Shown here piece by piece: positions 1 through 11,104 of a stretch of DNA of 64,000 nt; position 1 is the first letter of the stretch; every line of letters begins with the position of its first letter. The DNA is from Bretschneidera sinensis (lineage: Eukaryota > Streptophyta > Magnoliopsida > Brassicales > Akaniaceae). The position numbers and the translations under genes are program-made. The stretch spans positions 67,391,001-67,455,000 of the forward strand of contig CM043698.1 of the NCBI GenBank assembly GCA_023935145.1. The letters run 5' to 3'. The notes under the pieces are model-generated. The model had not been told where the DNA came from, searched no databases, and saw only the letters and a list, made by a program, of their open reading frames with translations.

Positions 1-1
1 C

Positions 2-880
2 GACTGCACCAGGCCAGAGATCTTATCATCCTCAATCCAGGGCAGGTTTATAGAGCTAACCACTGCCGAAATCGCCAGTTCCCTCCATTACAGTGATGAG
101 TCCCTTCCAGAGGACAGCCATATGGAGGAGTAGCCGCACCCGTTTTCTTTGCCACACATCATCGAGGACATGTGCGCAGGCCAATATGCGGACCGACACA
201 ATAATTCAGGGAGCCAATCGAGGTTGTCTCCCCGTTGATGGTTCGTTGACTCCGTCCTCCAGCGTAACGTGTGTCCTTTGGGGCACAAGACACAGAGGAG
301 GGATTAGTTTCTACAGGTTCTCTAAACCTTTCACCGAGGTCATTGGTACTCTATCCCAGCCGTCATATGGAGTCAGATACAAAAATTTTGGGACAGTGTA
401 CATAGCTGTCAGACCACCACGGCTAATGCGTGGGGACTCCTATTCCCCTTCTTGCTCAGCCATATATTCAAGAAGAAGGGGATTAGAGGCTTCTTTATAG
501 ATGGGCCAGTTAGCGATCATCTATTCTTTAGGAGAGCCCAGTGGAGCCTCAGCCAGTCCCATATGCCTCGAGGACCCCGGGCACTGATTCCTGTTGCTGA
601 GCCTGTGGCAGATGATCCTATGGATACCAAGCACCCAATAGTGAGCCCTCCGAGGGAGGAAGACCATCCGGACATGGGACCTACTGAGTCCCAGTGCTTT
701 CTCATTGAGTTATCCTCCTTTCGAGGTGAGGTATCTACAACTACATCACTAGTGCACCAGCGCATAGATGGTTTGGAGGCGCAGGTTACACGATAGGAGG
801 CAATGCTACAGGCCATCCATGATCGCCTACCTCCTGTACTGGGTACCTCTTCGACTGCGCCACCTGATACTCAGCAGTGA
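2..880 (+). pseudogene. Accessory 3' ORF remnant of Athila-L
   Basis: One frame can be followed from base 2 to the TGA near 880, with internal stops at about codon 44 and several later positions. The first 60 residues match the extra ORF at 63565-64000 (shared IQG, T..I...LH..D.S.PED and a later DMC.GQY), so this is the same protein cut by the window edge. The C-terminal part, from about 560, is rich in acidic and proline residues and ends in a possible coiled coil (SLVHQRIDGLEAQV). Such ORFs are annotated in plants as a putative plant transposon protein, or env-like by position. No signal peptide or membrane segment is visible. Function is unknown. Confidence 0.7.
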
Positions 881-905
881 GAGGATACCCCGTCTGGATG
901 AAGAC

Positions 906-1044
906 GTAAAACTTAGCGCTCATGGGAGGCACTCCAAAGCATATCCTTTTCATTATCATATTTTTCTTTTAGTTATGTTTATATTTACATGTTTATTATC
1001 TATATTTCTTGTTTTTCGGCACACTGTTTATTTTTTCTTGTCAG
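906..1044 (+). other. Putative conserved intron after the accessory ORF
   Basis: A donor (AAGAC|GTAAAACTTAGCGCT) is followed by GGGAGGCA, an ATATCCTTTT pyrimidine-rich stretch and an acceptor TTCTTGTCAG, 139 nt in all. The same arrangement occurs at 18746-18877, at 24082-24211 and on the minus strand at 38162-38035, in otherwise different elements. That conservation supports a functional spliced segment or another RNA-level module. Splicing itself is inferred. Confidence 0.5.
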
Positions 1045-2260
1045 GAACTTAATGCGTGCATCCAGTTCAAGTTTGGGGGCGTGTATGAGCAATACAAGCA
1101 ACCTAGTTCTCCATCTCCCAGGTCAAATCTTTCAATGCCACACATACATTGGGGTAGTGGGAGACACATGCACACACTAGGATCTAGTTTTTTTTAGAAA
1201 AGATAAATTCAAGTCCATTTTGTGATAAAAATTTTGGTTGATTTAAAAACATGATAAACTTCATTAGTAAGCTTAAAATCTAGACCACATAGTCTTTTAA
1301 ATAAGAATTTTAAAAGTTTAGTTACCTACCTCAAGGCACTTAAGAATTCATGAGTTTGATCCCAATCTAACACGAGCATATTAGCACGCATTTGTGTGGG
1401 GTATGACATATAATTCTTATGTATATGTTTCCATCACCTATCTGTAATCGGATAACTTGTTAAAAGAACACTTTGGCATAAGAAAAAAATAAAGAAAAAC
1501 GTCCATCATGCAAAAAAAAAAAAAGAATAAAAAACTTCTAATGATTATTAAAAACTTTTCACAGAGTAACTAGACCTCTTGCCTTAGTAAGCAGTGAGTG
1601 TTCACGTTAAAATGTGAGAATTAAGAATTTAATGATCATAATAAAAATTTTCACTGAGTAACTGGGCCTCTTGCCTCAGTAAGCAGTGAGTGTTCACGTC
1701 AAAAGGTGGAAATATCACTTACAAGCATTAAGACTTGTTAGTTCTGTAGCCTTTTTGACTCGAGTTAGTAAGTCCTTAGGGGTGTTTTTACACCTAATGC
1801 CCTAAAACCATCTGGTTTGGGAGTCATTGGCTAAACACTCGTTGCAAGAGTCAATTAAAAAGCTTAATGGAACTCAACATGGCAAAAATCTCATGATAAA
1901 AGAAAAAGAAAATAAGCAAGTATTATGTCATTTTTTGTTCTTTTTTATAATAAATTCAATGAAGGGTTGGGCACCAAAACACTATACATCAAAATTATTT
2001 GGAAGCCCCATCTTATATGTGCTAACTCATCACACACAAATCAAACTTGAGATGACTTAAGCCACCCTTAGGTAAGTAACATAAGCTTTTAAAGCCCTTA
2101 TTCAATACAGAAATGTGTTTTTATTATAAGCTTACTCATGAACGGTCATCATGATTTTATGTGCAAGCCAAATTTTTGGATATCATGAAAAATGCATTTA
2201 TCTTTAAATTTTGTTTTGACATAGTCTTTTCATTTTGTATTGCTAAGGGACTAGCAATAT
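1045..2260 (+). other. Non-coding 3' region of Athila-L
   Basis: No coding potential beyond short chance ORFs. It contains a G-rich polypurine-like tract AAGTTTGGGGGCGTG at 1069-1083, resembling a retroelement polypurine tract but about 1.2 kb before the LTR. It also holds A-runs near 1490-1525 and a duplicated segment described separately. The rest is AT-rich sequence with nothing recognised. Confidence 0.6.
1543..1710 (+). repeat. Tandem duplication of about 92 bp
   Basis: Two diverged copies (1543-1619 and 1635-1710) share the core AGTAAGCAGTGAGTGTTCACGT preceded by a CTCTTGCCT block. They differ by scattered substitutions, mostly transitions. The duplication lies in the 3' non-coding region of Athila-L. 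Confidence 0.75.
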
Positions 2261-2275
2261 GTAAGTTTGAGGGTG
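2261..2275 (+). other. Polypurine tract of Athila-L
   Basis: GTAAGTTTGAGGGTG directly precedes the 3' LTR terminus TGATAAG. This is the expected position of the plus-strand priming site. Confidence 0.7.
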
Positions 2276-3562
2276 TGATAAGTGCTTAAATAGTCGTATT
2301 TAAGCCCCTTAATTTACGCTTGTTAGGCTCTTTATTTATCTATTTTAGTATATTCTATTTCATTTTCGTGTTTTATGTGTTTTTCACAGGCCTTGGGCAA
2401 AAAGATGACATTTTGGAGCTCTAAGGAGTAAAATAGTAAAGTTCTGCAATCCAGCAAGGTGCACTCGAGCGCACCTCCCTTGTGATCGAGCACACTAGCA
2501 CATGAGTGCACTTGTAGAAGGCTCGAGCACACATCTGCACTCGACCATAGCCCGTCTACGCTCGAACGCAAACACTCCAGAGGCAGCAGAGCCAGATATG
2601 GAAAGAAGTCTTCGGATCTCAAAAAGGAAATTAGGGTTTTGGGGCACCCTTAGAGCCCTATATATAGCCCTATAAAACACAGAAACCAGATCTATTATTT
2701 TTTAGACTTGTAGTTGGAAACTTAGGAGAGGAATTGACGATTGTCTCCCGAGTATTCTTCGGGTTTTATTTTTTTGTTTTTGTTTTATTATGGTTAGGAT
2801 GTTTAGTTTATCTAGCATGTGTAACTAAACTCTTGTAGGGCTCGACTGAAGCCCAAGTTATGCTTTTCCACATATTTATTCATTGATTACCTTTGCCTAT
2901 AGCCATGTTAGAATGCTTAACTTGATTAATAACTGCTTGTATTTAAATTCCTCATATGTGTGTATCTGATCAGCGTATACATGTGGTATGGATTAGTTAG
3001 TTGAATCAATTTGGATGACCGAGTCCTGGGTTCAACAATAGTTACAAAAGATATCCACACCGGATTCTCGAGTTAATTAACACGGGAAACCGGGAGTGAA
3101 TCAAGCCCTAGGTCCCGTGTGGTTGCCGATCTCCACAGCCCTTATGCTCTCTTAAAGAACAACTTAGTATACACCCATGCTGAATCCCTTAAGAGAGAAA
3201 AGAGTTAGAGTATACACCATGCCCAACTCGTTATATAGGGAGATCAATAGCCTAAGGTGTGGACTAAGCCCTTAGGTTGGCAACCATTAGATATTCATAA
3301 TATGACTAGAGCATTGGCACCTTACTTAGTGGGAAAGTATAATTAGTGGTGGATATCGTAGTCCTATGTTCTTATTATCATTAACTCATAATCAACAATT
3401 ACTTCTCTTCTTACTTCGAAACACTAATTCTATATTGAAATTGACCAATCCCTGTGGAAATGATTTCGCACTAGCACACTGTGCTACCATTGACCTTGTG
3501 CACTTGCAAGTAAAACAAGTACAATTATTTACTTATTTATTTAGGTAGATAAACGCACAACA
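2276..3562 (+). repeat. 3' LTR of Athila-L
   Basis: 1287 bp, starting TGATAAGTGCTTAAATAG and ending CGCACAACA. It parallels the LTR at 55812-57127 along its length: the opening block, the CTATAAA region, the GGGCTCGA.TGAAGCCC.AGTTATGC block and the GTGCACTTGCAAGTA end. U3 (2455-2575) holds a degenerate series of CGAGCGCAC, GATCGAGCACAC and CTCGAGCACAC motifs, the eroded form of the palindromic repeats in the right-hand element. Only the 3' flank is in the window, so the TSD (GGATG expected) cannot be confirmed. Confidence 0.85.
2657..2666 (+). promoter_or_regulatory. LTR TATA box (Athila-L)
   Basis: CCTATATATAG, about 85 bp downstream of the CGAGCGCAC-type motif cluster. It corresponds to CCTATAAATAC at 56199-56209 in the related LTR. 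Confidence 0.55.
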
Positions 3563-4300
3563 GGATGTATTCTAATTGCCTCTACGTTTTCCACACAAAA
3601 TTGAGAGAACCAAGATCTGTAAGTGTTGAGAAAACCAGGAACCGCACAAAATTGACACATAAATTTAATTATGTATTTCTTTCTCTCTCCTTTTAATTTA
3701 TTTTACCATGGTCACATTGCATATCAAAAGTATTAGAATTTGAAAGTAATTGATGAAGTGTCCCAACTTTTTTTAGGGTTAACCTAATTTGAATTTCTCG
3801 ATATTTCTATGAGTACTCATTACTTGTGTGTGATATAACTTGTGGGTTATCGTTTAAAGAATGGTGATAAAGATATTTCTGACTTTCAATCATTATAAAT
3901 GCATGTAACGGTTCACTTTATTTCTTTTTTTCTTAATAAATAGACAATTAGGGTCAGACGATGCAAATTAAGAGTGTTAATGAAATAATATTGTGTTTTG
4001 TCTAACGAATGTTATGTTGTAACTAGCTCGAGAAGATAATTTGTACATTTGTTAAAAATACGAAGTTAAAAAGGAGAAATGATAATTTCTTTGAATTAAT
4101 TTGATTGTAAATATCGAGTTACCTCGACTAGAGGTATCATTATATATAATTAAATATTAACCTCGTAAAAAAATTTAAATTAACCAACTTTTTTATATAT
4201 TGAGCCATCCAATCAAGCTTAAACAATCCTAACAATTATATATACATTTGTTTTTGTTTTGATGCTTAGTAATGACATTGCTTTATGATTGTATTTTGTA
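3563..4300. other. Host flank upstream of the bHLH exon
   Basis: AT-rich non-repetitive sequence between the Athila-L LTR and the bHLH exon. It probably contains what remains of that gene's promoter. The LTR lies only about 0.8 kb upstream of the start codon, so the retroelement may have displaced distal promoter sequence. No clear cis element was identified. Confidence 0.5.

Positions 4301-4360
<60 letters not shown>
4301..4360. repeat. Compound microsatellite (CT)13(AT)17
   Basis: An uninterrupted CT run (4301-4326) is followed directly by an AT run (4327-4360), ending 12 bp before the bHLH ATG. By position it would lie in the 5' UTR or core promoter. Pyrimidine dinucleotide runs are common in plant 5' leaders. 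Confidence 0.95.
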
Positions 4361-4364
<4 letters not shown>

Positions 4365-4372
4365 TAGCTATA

Positions 4373-4756
4373 GCTATGAGTGAAGAAGAAGGAGGCTGTG
4401 AATTAGGTTTCTTATGGGAAAAGCAGATATGGGCTTTATTGATTTTGGATTATAATTCAATTTCAGGCGGTAGCTCTTAAGGGAGGAAGATAGTACAGAT
4501 GAGAACTGATCATCAGGCTGCAGATCAAGCCACGCATACAACTGCAAGCAATAAGAAGAGATCATCATCATCAGGACGAAAGATGAAAGGGAAAGGAATT
4601 AGTACTAGTTGTGGTGATCATGATGAGGTGAAAGAAAAAAAATTAGAAGGTGAATCAGATCATGAGATACATATATGGACACACACAGAGAGAAGGAAGA
4701 AGATGAGGAACATGTTTGCTAACCTTCATGCTTTACTTCCTCAACTTCCTCCTAAG
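4373..4756 (+). pseudogene. bHLH95-like transcription factor, exon 1, with premature stop
   Basis: The product reads as the first exon of a bHLH regulator of the bHLH95 (ZHOUPI/RGE1) type, a nuclear DNA-binding protein. The basic region and helix 1 are clear near the end ([16 protein letters not shown], then [11 protein letters not shown]). The sequence stops at AAG|GTAAAG, where an intron between helix 1 and the loop is usual for this family, so exon 1 ends at 4756. Upstream, MSEEEGG...GFLWE...W and GGSS resemble the N-terminus of these proteins. They lie in the same frame but are followed by TAA at 4478-4480. The next in-frame ATG is 4499. The family motif H..TERERR here reads HIWTHTERR, so the glutamate that contacts the E-box is histidine. 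The remaining exons are not in the window, because a CACTA element begins 144 bp into the intron. Probably a pseudogene or dead allele; the exact orthology is inferred. Confidence 0.72.
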
Positions 4757-4900
4757 GTAAAGAAAATTTTATAGCTCTTGAAAATCCTATGTTTTATTTG
4801 GGAAATATTCCTTACATTTCACAACTATATATATTGAAGGGAAATTAAAGCCCATTACATGTTTTTAATTTCTAGTTTATGAGAGAAATAATAACTATTT

Positions 4901-5110
4901 CACTACAAGGTAAATGACACATGTCGACGCTTCATACAAACGCCGCAATATATCAACCGCAGACGTTTTATTTGTAGCGCTTCAAGGAAGCGTCGTAATA
5001 TTCAAAGAACATATATCGACGCTTCAAAGCACTGTTATATGCGAATCATATTGCATATTTCGGTGCTTCTAAGCGCCACAATATACTGGCGCTTAAAAGC
5101 ACCAGAATAG
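4901..5110 (+). repeat. CACTA terminal inverted repeat end and subterminal repeats
   Basis: After the CACTACAAGG terminus come many short direct and inverted motifs around GACGCTT, AAGCGTCG, GCGCTT and AAGCGCC, for example TCGACGCTTCA at 4924 and 5016 and AGGAAGCGTCG at 4985. Subterminal arrays of this kind are the binding sites of the accessory transposase protein in En/Spm elements. Binding here is inferred from position. Confidence 0.8.
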
Positions 5111-7809
5111 GAGTTAAAATAGCCAGTGATACGCATGCTTAGTGTAATTTCTCACTACCGCTCTCATCTCCCTGCTCCCTCCCTTAATTCAACCTCTCTC
5201 TCATAGACCAGTTCTGTCATCCACGGCCAAGCAACCTCTCTTTACCTCACCAGCTTTGCTTCTCTACTTTCCACCGCCGCCGTCAACTCTGCTTCTCTGC
5301 TTTCCACTGCCGCTCAGCCTCTCTTTCAACCTCTATTATGGAGACTTTTGCAAGGTAGCTGGTCACTCACCCATTTATACACTTTAATGCAAGTAATCAC
5401 CTTATAGAGTGAAACTTTTATATTGTGGTTTTATATTGTGTTTTTTTAAATCACTTTAAGTGCATTCTGGGCCAAAAATTGATTGTCTTTGTCTTTGTTA
5501 CTTATTGATCTGGATGCCTATGAAGCTGAAAAAAAAAAAGAAATAAAGAAAGAGAAGTTCATAGTTAATTAAGTTGAGATGTAGAGTGGATGATTCTATT
5601 TCCCAATGCTTTTAAATCATTATTAAATTCCAAATGTAGTGTCTCCAAGAAGCAGAAATTTTTGGTTTTCATGCTCTCAGTTTCACTCTTCATCTATAAT
5701 GCAGGGAGAACCTAGATATTCGGTTTTACTCCTTTCTTTTTGTTTTTTTTTTTTTTTAGGGTGGGGGGTTATGTAAAGGATAAGAGGTTATGGGTTTGTC
5801 TATTAAGTAGTATGTGAACTGACAAAATCAATGAAATTTCTAGGCAGCATTTGAAACTGAAAGTTTGGCTAAATTTAAAGGTTGGCCATTGGGAAAGAAA
5901 TCTGTAAATTTCCATAACATAAATTAAGGTTTTGGTTCCTAGTATAGTGTGCTAGAGTTATGAGCTATGAAGGGTTAAGGCTACAGGATCACTGCTTGCA
6001 AATGGAAAATAGGTCTTTGGTAGGCTAGTTGTATGTTCAAGATGAGCATAGAGAATTATGATAGGGTAGCAGCTATTATTATTATGATGATGATGGTGCT
6101 GAACCTTAAAATCTCTGTGTGGCCATTGAAAAGTTCAAGTTAGAAGAGAAGAAAATAAAATTACTAGTGAAGACTCTGAAGATATAACTAACAAGTGTAA
6201 CTAAAGGTCCTGAACTCTTGGAATATTGTATCTTGCTACTTACATATTACAGTTCTCTTTAGAAGGTTTTTCTGAAGAAAACACTGGTAGGATTTAACAT
6301 CTATCCTTGATACTGCTATTTCTAGAGCTCAATTATACAGAATAAGAGCAGTGTAGTGAGTTCCCATCAATCATCTTCAAAATTAGCCACAAAATCTTAT
6401 TATCATGCATTTACTGTCTATTAGGACAATCTTTTCTGTTTATTGTGATTTACATGACATGCGGTAGTAATTTCACACACAAGTATATGCATATAGGTAC
6501 TTTGGTTAGTTGAGATACTTCCATGATTGTCATACTCATGCTCCTACTCCTATTCGTGCTACTGCTCTTTTGGGAACATAAATAACATTCTGTTAAGAGG
6601 AGTCCCCTCTGAATATTTGGAAACGAAGGAGATGCATTCTGTTTAATCTTATTTAATCATGTTTAATCTTCAATTTTTGTATTCATGTTCTTCTAAATTT
6701 ACATTGCAGGAAGAATTTCAGTTGGCACTATTGAAGACAAACAAAAAGGAGAGCTTTTTTGCAGATCGGGTACTAATCTCAAACCTTTAATGTATCTTTG
6801 CTTCATTGTTGGCCAACCTTTAATGCTCTAGTCTTAATAGTATTCACTGAATTAGAACTCAAAAGCACACATATTCACATACATAAAAATAACCATGCAT
6901 TGCATTGCATTCATGTGATGCACACTTACCACACAAGGGCAGGTCATTGGTATGGGTAGAAGCTATGAAAGAAAATATATATAACTATAAATTCATCATA
7001 TGAAACCTTGGCAAAGATTGCATCATGAAAAATTCAAATTTTAAATTCTTTTGGATATTTCCCTATTTTGGCAAAGATTGCATATGTTACCGTTTCATTA
7101 CATGCTTTAAATGGGCAGTTAGGAGGTTTCCATTACTAAACAACCCTTGTCTTTCAACCACAATTACAACAGGTCCCTCATCTACTGGGTGGAATGTGGA
7201 ATCTCACATCTCCCCTCTAAACGAAAAACAATTCCACTCATAAGAGGTGTTACTCTAATTAGTATAAGCAAATATATAACTAAACCAACAGTAGATTATA
7301 TAGTAGGACAACATATAGCCTGTAGAAGCAGTTTATATCCATTGTTAATGTTTATAATATAAGCATGCCTTTTTGAGGTTATGCATGAAACTGAGATGAG
7401 ACCAGAAAGTGTTTGCATGCGACAATGGTACCAAATTCTCATGAATTATATGGCCTTGTATTAACTAATTGCCTTCATATCATTACCCTTTTCACCCAAA
7501 AAAAATGGTACATAAATTCATCAATAACAATACTGATGACATCAAATCTACAATTTCCTTAGGAATTTCTATTCTTGATAATTCTATGAGAATTACATTA
7601 AACCTATGATGGGGCTGCTGCACAGCAGCACCTGGGATGGGATGCTGCATAGCAGTACCTGTGATTATCAATTTGTTTTTATCAATTTCAGTTCATCCAC
7701 TTAACAATAAATTTTTTTTTTTTTGTGATTATGCCTTCTTTTGCCAAAAATAGTTCATTTCTGAATTTCTTAATATTGTTTTAGGAAATTCTATTGGTGT
7801 CATCTTAAA
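5111..7809 (+). other. CACTA 5' leader and intron-like region
   Basis: No sizeable ORF that looks real. From about 5150 to 5355 the sequence is C/T-rich (clusters of CTCTCT, CCGCCGCCG) and ends GCAAG|GTAGCTGG, consistent with a transcribed leader exon and splice donor. A candidate short internal exon lies at 6709-6768 (acceptor TTGCAG|GAAGAA, possible donor CGG|GTACTA). The remainder is AT-rich intron-like sequence. Two copies of TGGCAAAGATTGCAT lie 60 bp apart near 7010 and 7070. A short hairpin-like GCTGCTGCACAGCAGC motif is at about 7615. Exon calls are tentative. Confidence 0.45.
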
Positions 7810-10800
7810 ATGGATAAAATTTGGATAGACAAAACGAGGTCGAGTTTAGCTTATATGGATGGTGTTACAAACTTCATTATATTTGCGTGTCAGAAAGCTT
7901 GTGGTTGTGGTAGTATTGTTTGTCCATGTAGAAGATGTGGTAACTGTTCTTCATTCGAACCAAAAATTGTTCAAGAGCATCTATTGTATAATGGGTTTAG
8001 TCCAGGTTACACCAAGTGGGTTTTTATGGGGAGAAATTATCTTGTATAGACCACACTCACACTAGTTTAGAACCCACTAGTGTTCCAGTTGGCTTTATGG
8101 GACGAGATGACGTGTTGGGTTTGCTATAAGGTGCCTTTGAAGTTACTTGTGAAAACCAAAACAATGAACCATTAAGTGTAGGAATTGTAGTAGGATCTTC
8201 AAATGAGCATGGTGAAGAGCAATAGGCCCATGGTGTGTTTAAGTTCAATAATTGTGGTGAGCTTTTACAAGTCGAACATCCAGTTCATTCTACTATTGAT
8301 TAGACGACTTAGTATCGCAATTTGATGAAAGATTATGATAATGAACTTTATCCAAGTTGTCAGAATTTCACAAATTTAAGTTTTATGTTATACTTACTAC
8401 ACATCAAATGTTTGAATGGGTGGTCTGGTAAATTTCTTACTATGTTGCTTGAGTTTATCAACATGGCATTTTCGATATGTGCTCCAATGCCATCAAATTA
8501 TTATGAAACCATGAAGATTATCAAAGGATTGGGTCTTGGCTATGAGAAGATTCATGTTTGTCCCAATGAATGCACATTATATTGGGGTGAGCGTGTGAAT
8601 GATGAATTTTGTCATGTGTGTGGTGTGCCACGGTGGGTTAAAAACAATGCTGATGATGAGGATACGTTGAATGAGAAGGATGCTCAATCTAAAAAGAAAA
8701 AGCCAGCTAAAGTATTTCGTTATTTTCCTCTAATACCAAGATTGAAGAGGATATATATGTCATCTAAAATGGCTTTTTTGATGAGATAGCATGATAAAGA
8801 TCAGACAAAGGATGGGATTTTAAGACACCCGACGGATGGATTAGCTTGGAATGAATTTGATACTTTGTATCCCGATTTTGCAGCTGATTCTCATAGTGTT
8901 AGGCTTGGCCTACCTAGTGACGGGTTCAATCCCTTTCGAACAATGAGTTCTACTTATATCACATGGCACGTTCTTTTTTTCCCATACAACTTGCCACCAT
9001 GGCTTTGCATGAAGCAAACATCGTTCATCCTTTCAATGGTAATTCCTATTGAGAAAATCCCCGGTAATGATATTGATATCTTTTTGCAGCCTCTAATGGA
9101 AGAGTTGAAACAATTATGGGATGGTTTTAATGCGTTTAATGCGTCCACCAAGCAAAGCTTTAAACTGCACACTTCTCTTCTTTAGACCATTAATAATTAT
9201 CCAGCGTATGCAAACTTATCTGGTTGGAGCACCAAGGGGCGGGTTTCTTGTCCATGTTGTGGGGACTCTACACATTCTATATGATTAAAGAACAGGGGAA
9301 ATTTTTGCTATATGGGTCATCGTCGATGGTTAGAAGAAAACCATGAGTTTCCTTTTCAAAAGGATCAGTTTGATGGAACCATAGAGTTAGGATCCGCTCC
9401 TGTTCCATCGTCTGGACATGATGTTTTAAGACAACTAGAGGGTGGAAACTACATCTATGGTAAAACCTCGAAGCCTTCTAAGAAGAGGGTAAGAGCGCAT
9501 ATTGGTACCTCTACGGGGTAAGTACTAGTGGATGAAGTTGATAACCTTTTTGAGGGTGTGGATGATTTCCTAGAAAATGTTGATAAGGAGGATCTTCCCA
9601 TGGATGAGGGAGTTGTAGATACTTTGTGGAAAAAAAGAAGCATTTTTTTAGTTACCTTATTGGAAAGACAATCTATTGCGTCATAATCTAGATGTGATGC
9701 ATATAGAAAAGAATGTATGTGATAATTTGATTGGAACAATATTGAATATAGATGGTAAGACTAAAGATAATAAAAAGGCACGCCGTGATCTCGAGGAAAT
9801 TGGTATTAGAAAATATCTCCATTTAGTTGTTCTTCCTAATGGAAAAGATCACTCGCCTTCAGCATGCTACACTATGTCTGCAAAGGAGAAGCACAATTTC
9901 TTGACAGTTTTGGCAAATCTTAAAGTTCCTTATGGGTATGTATCAAACATCTCAAGATGTGTCAACCTAAGGATCGTAAGCTGTCAAACTTAAAGAGTCA
10001 TGACGGTCACATATTGATGCAAGAAATCCTTCCTATTTCTTTAAGAGCATCTTTGCCTAGACATGTTGTAGAAGTTGTTTCTAAGTTGTCATCATTTTTC
10101 AAAGTTTTATGCTCAAAAGCCTTTAATCCGTAGAAGCTTGACATATTGGAGTCGTGTGTTGCTTTGACACTTTGTCATTTGGAGAAAATATTCCCCCCTA
10201 GTTTCTTTACCATTATGGTTCATCTTATCATTCACTTAGCCACCGAGGCTAGACTTGGTGCTCTCGTACACTACAAGTGGATGTATCGTGTTGAGAGGTT
10301 AGATGTTCAAATCTCATTTGTGCACTCTTTATTTTTTATATTAATGGCTAGTAAATTTATCTTTTAATTTTTTTGCTTCGCAAGGTATTTAGTGTGCTTG
10401 AAATCTTATGTACGTAATAGAAGTCGACCCGAGGGTTCAATTACTGAAGAGTACAGTGGGAAAGAGTGTCTAACATATTGCTCACAATACTTCAAAGGTG
10501 TAGAGATAAAATTCAACCGCCCCCAAAGGAACAATGATACTGTAAATTATCCGGATGAATACATGTTTTCCTCGGGTGGACGGATTATGGGAAAGATTGT
10601 AAGTGTTGAGCTCGATGACATGTCATTGGCTCAAGCACATCATTATGTGTTTCTTCATCATGATAAACTTTCTCACCTTCGTAGGTTAGTATCAATAAAG
10701 GAACTTAGTCATCTATTTAAATTGAGTAATTATTATGTTTTCTTATCCCTGTGAGGGGTAACAGTTTGATAAAAGCATCAATCATTGCAGCGAATTTTTG

Positions 10801-11104
10801 GCTGCTCAAAGACTAACCAACCTTTCCAATCGACCAATACAAAGTCTCGAACATAAGTGGTTGGTTGAGAAATTTCCCTCATGGCTTATGAGATAGGCTA
10901 TGCATAATATCAATTGTCTTCGAATGTTATAAGTGTGTTCAATAAAACATTAACTGATGTTGTCTTATATTAATTGTTGGAAAATGTTTAGGTGCCATGT
11001 ATGGTGGATAACAATTATTCAGATGAAATAATTGCTTTCACTTGAGGTCTGAATAATGTTGTTAGGAAATTTAATGGATTCAACATCAATGGCTTTAAAT
11101 TCCA
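7810..11104 (+). pseudogene. TNP2-type CACTA transposase, main part
   Basis: This was the catalytic transposase of the element. Domains in order: an N-terminal transposase-associated domain at 7810-8049 (CPCRRCGN, then VQEHLLYNGF); the TNP2 transposase core from about 8320 to 10010, with MPSNYYETMK, GLGLGYEKIHVCPN, RHPTDGLAW, GLPSDGFNPF, YNLPPWLCMK, GNDIDIFLQPL, NLSGWSTKG, YMGHRRWL and HNLDVMHIEKN; a DUF4218-like domain at about 10140-10690 (LCHLEKIFPPSFF, MYRVERL); and the beginning of a DUF4216-like domain at about 11000-11104. At least ten stops and several frame changes interrupt it, so it cannot make an active enzyme. The ORF is cut by Copia-A at 11105 and resumes at 29528. Confidence 0.88.

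Larger units (their letters stand above)
1..3562 (+). mobile_element. Athila-type Ty3/gypsy retrotransposon, 3' part (Athila-L)
   Basis: This is the 3' portion of an LTR retrotransposon whose 5' part lies left of the window. In order it shows a decayed accessory ORF, a possible intron, a long non-coding 3' region, a polypurine tract and a complete LTR starting TGATAAG and ending CACAACA. The LTR termini and the first part of the LTR match the better preserved element starting at 55812, which has gag, RT and integrase. That is the reason for the Athila-type label. The accessory ORF at 2-190 aligns with 63822-64000 of that element. Confidence 0.85.

Noticed and set aside
93..500. ORF of 135 codons on the plus strand at the left edge
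   Set aside because: Out of frame with the accessory ORF that matches 63822-64000; no recognisable domain.
7600..7665. Small inverted-repeat element around GCTGCTGCACAGCAGC
   Set aside because: The hairpin is short, no target-site duplication or matching second end was found, and the two copies are imperfect. It may be chance or an old MITE fragment.
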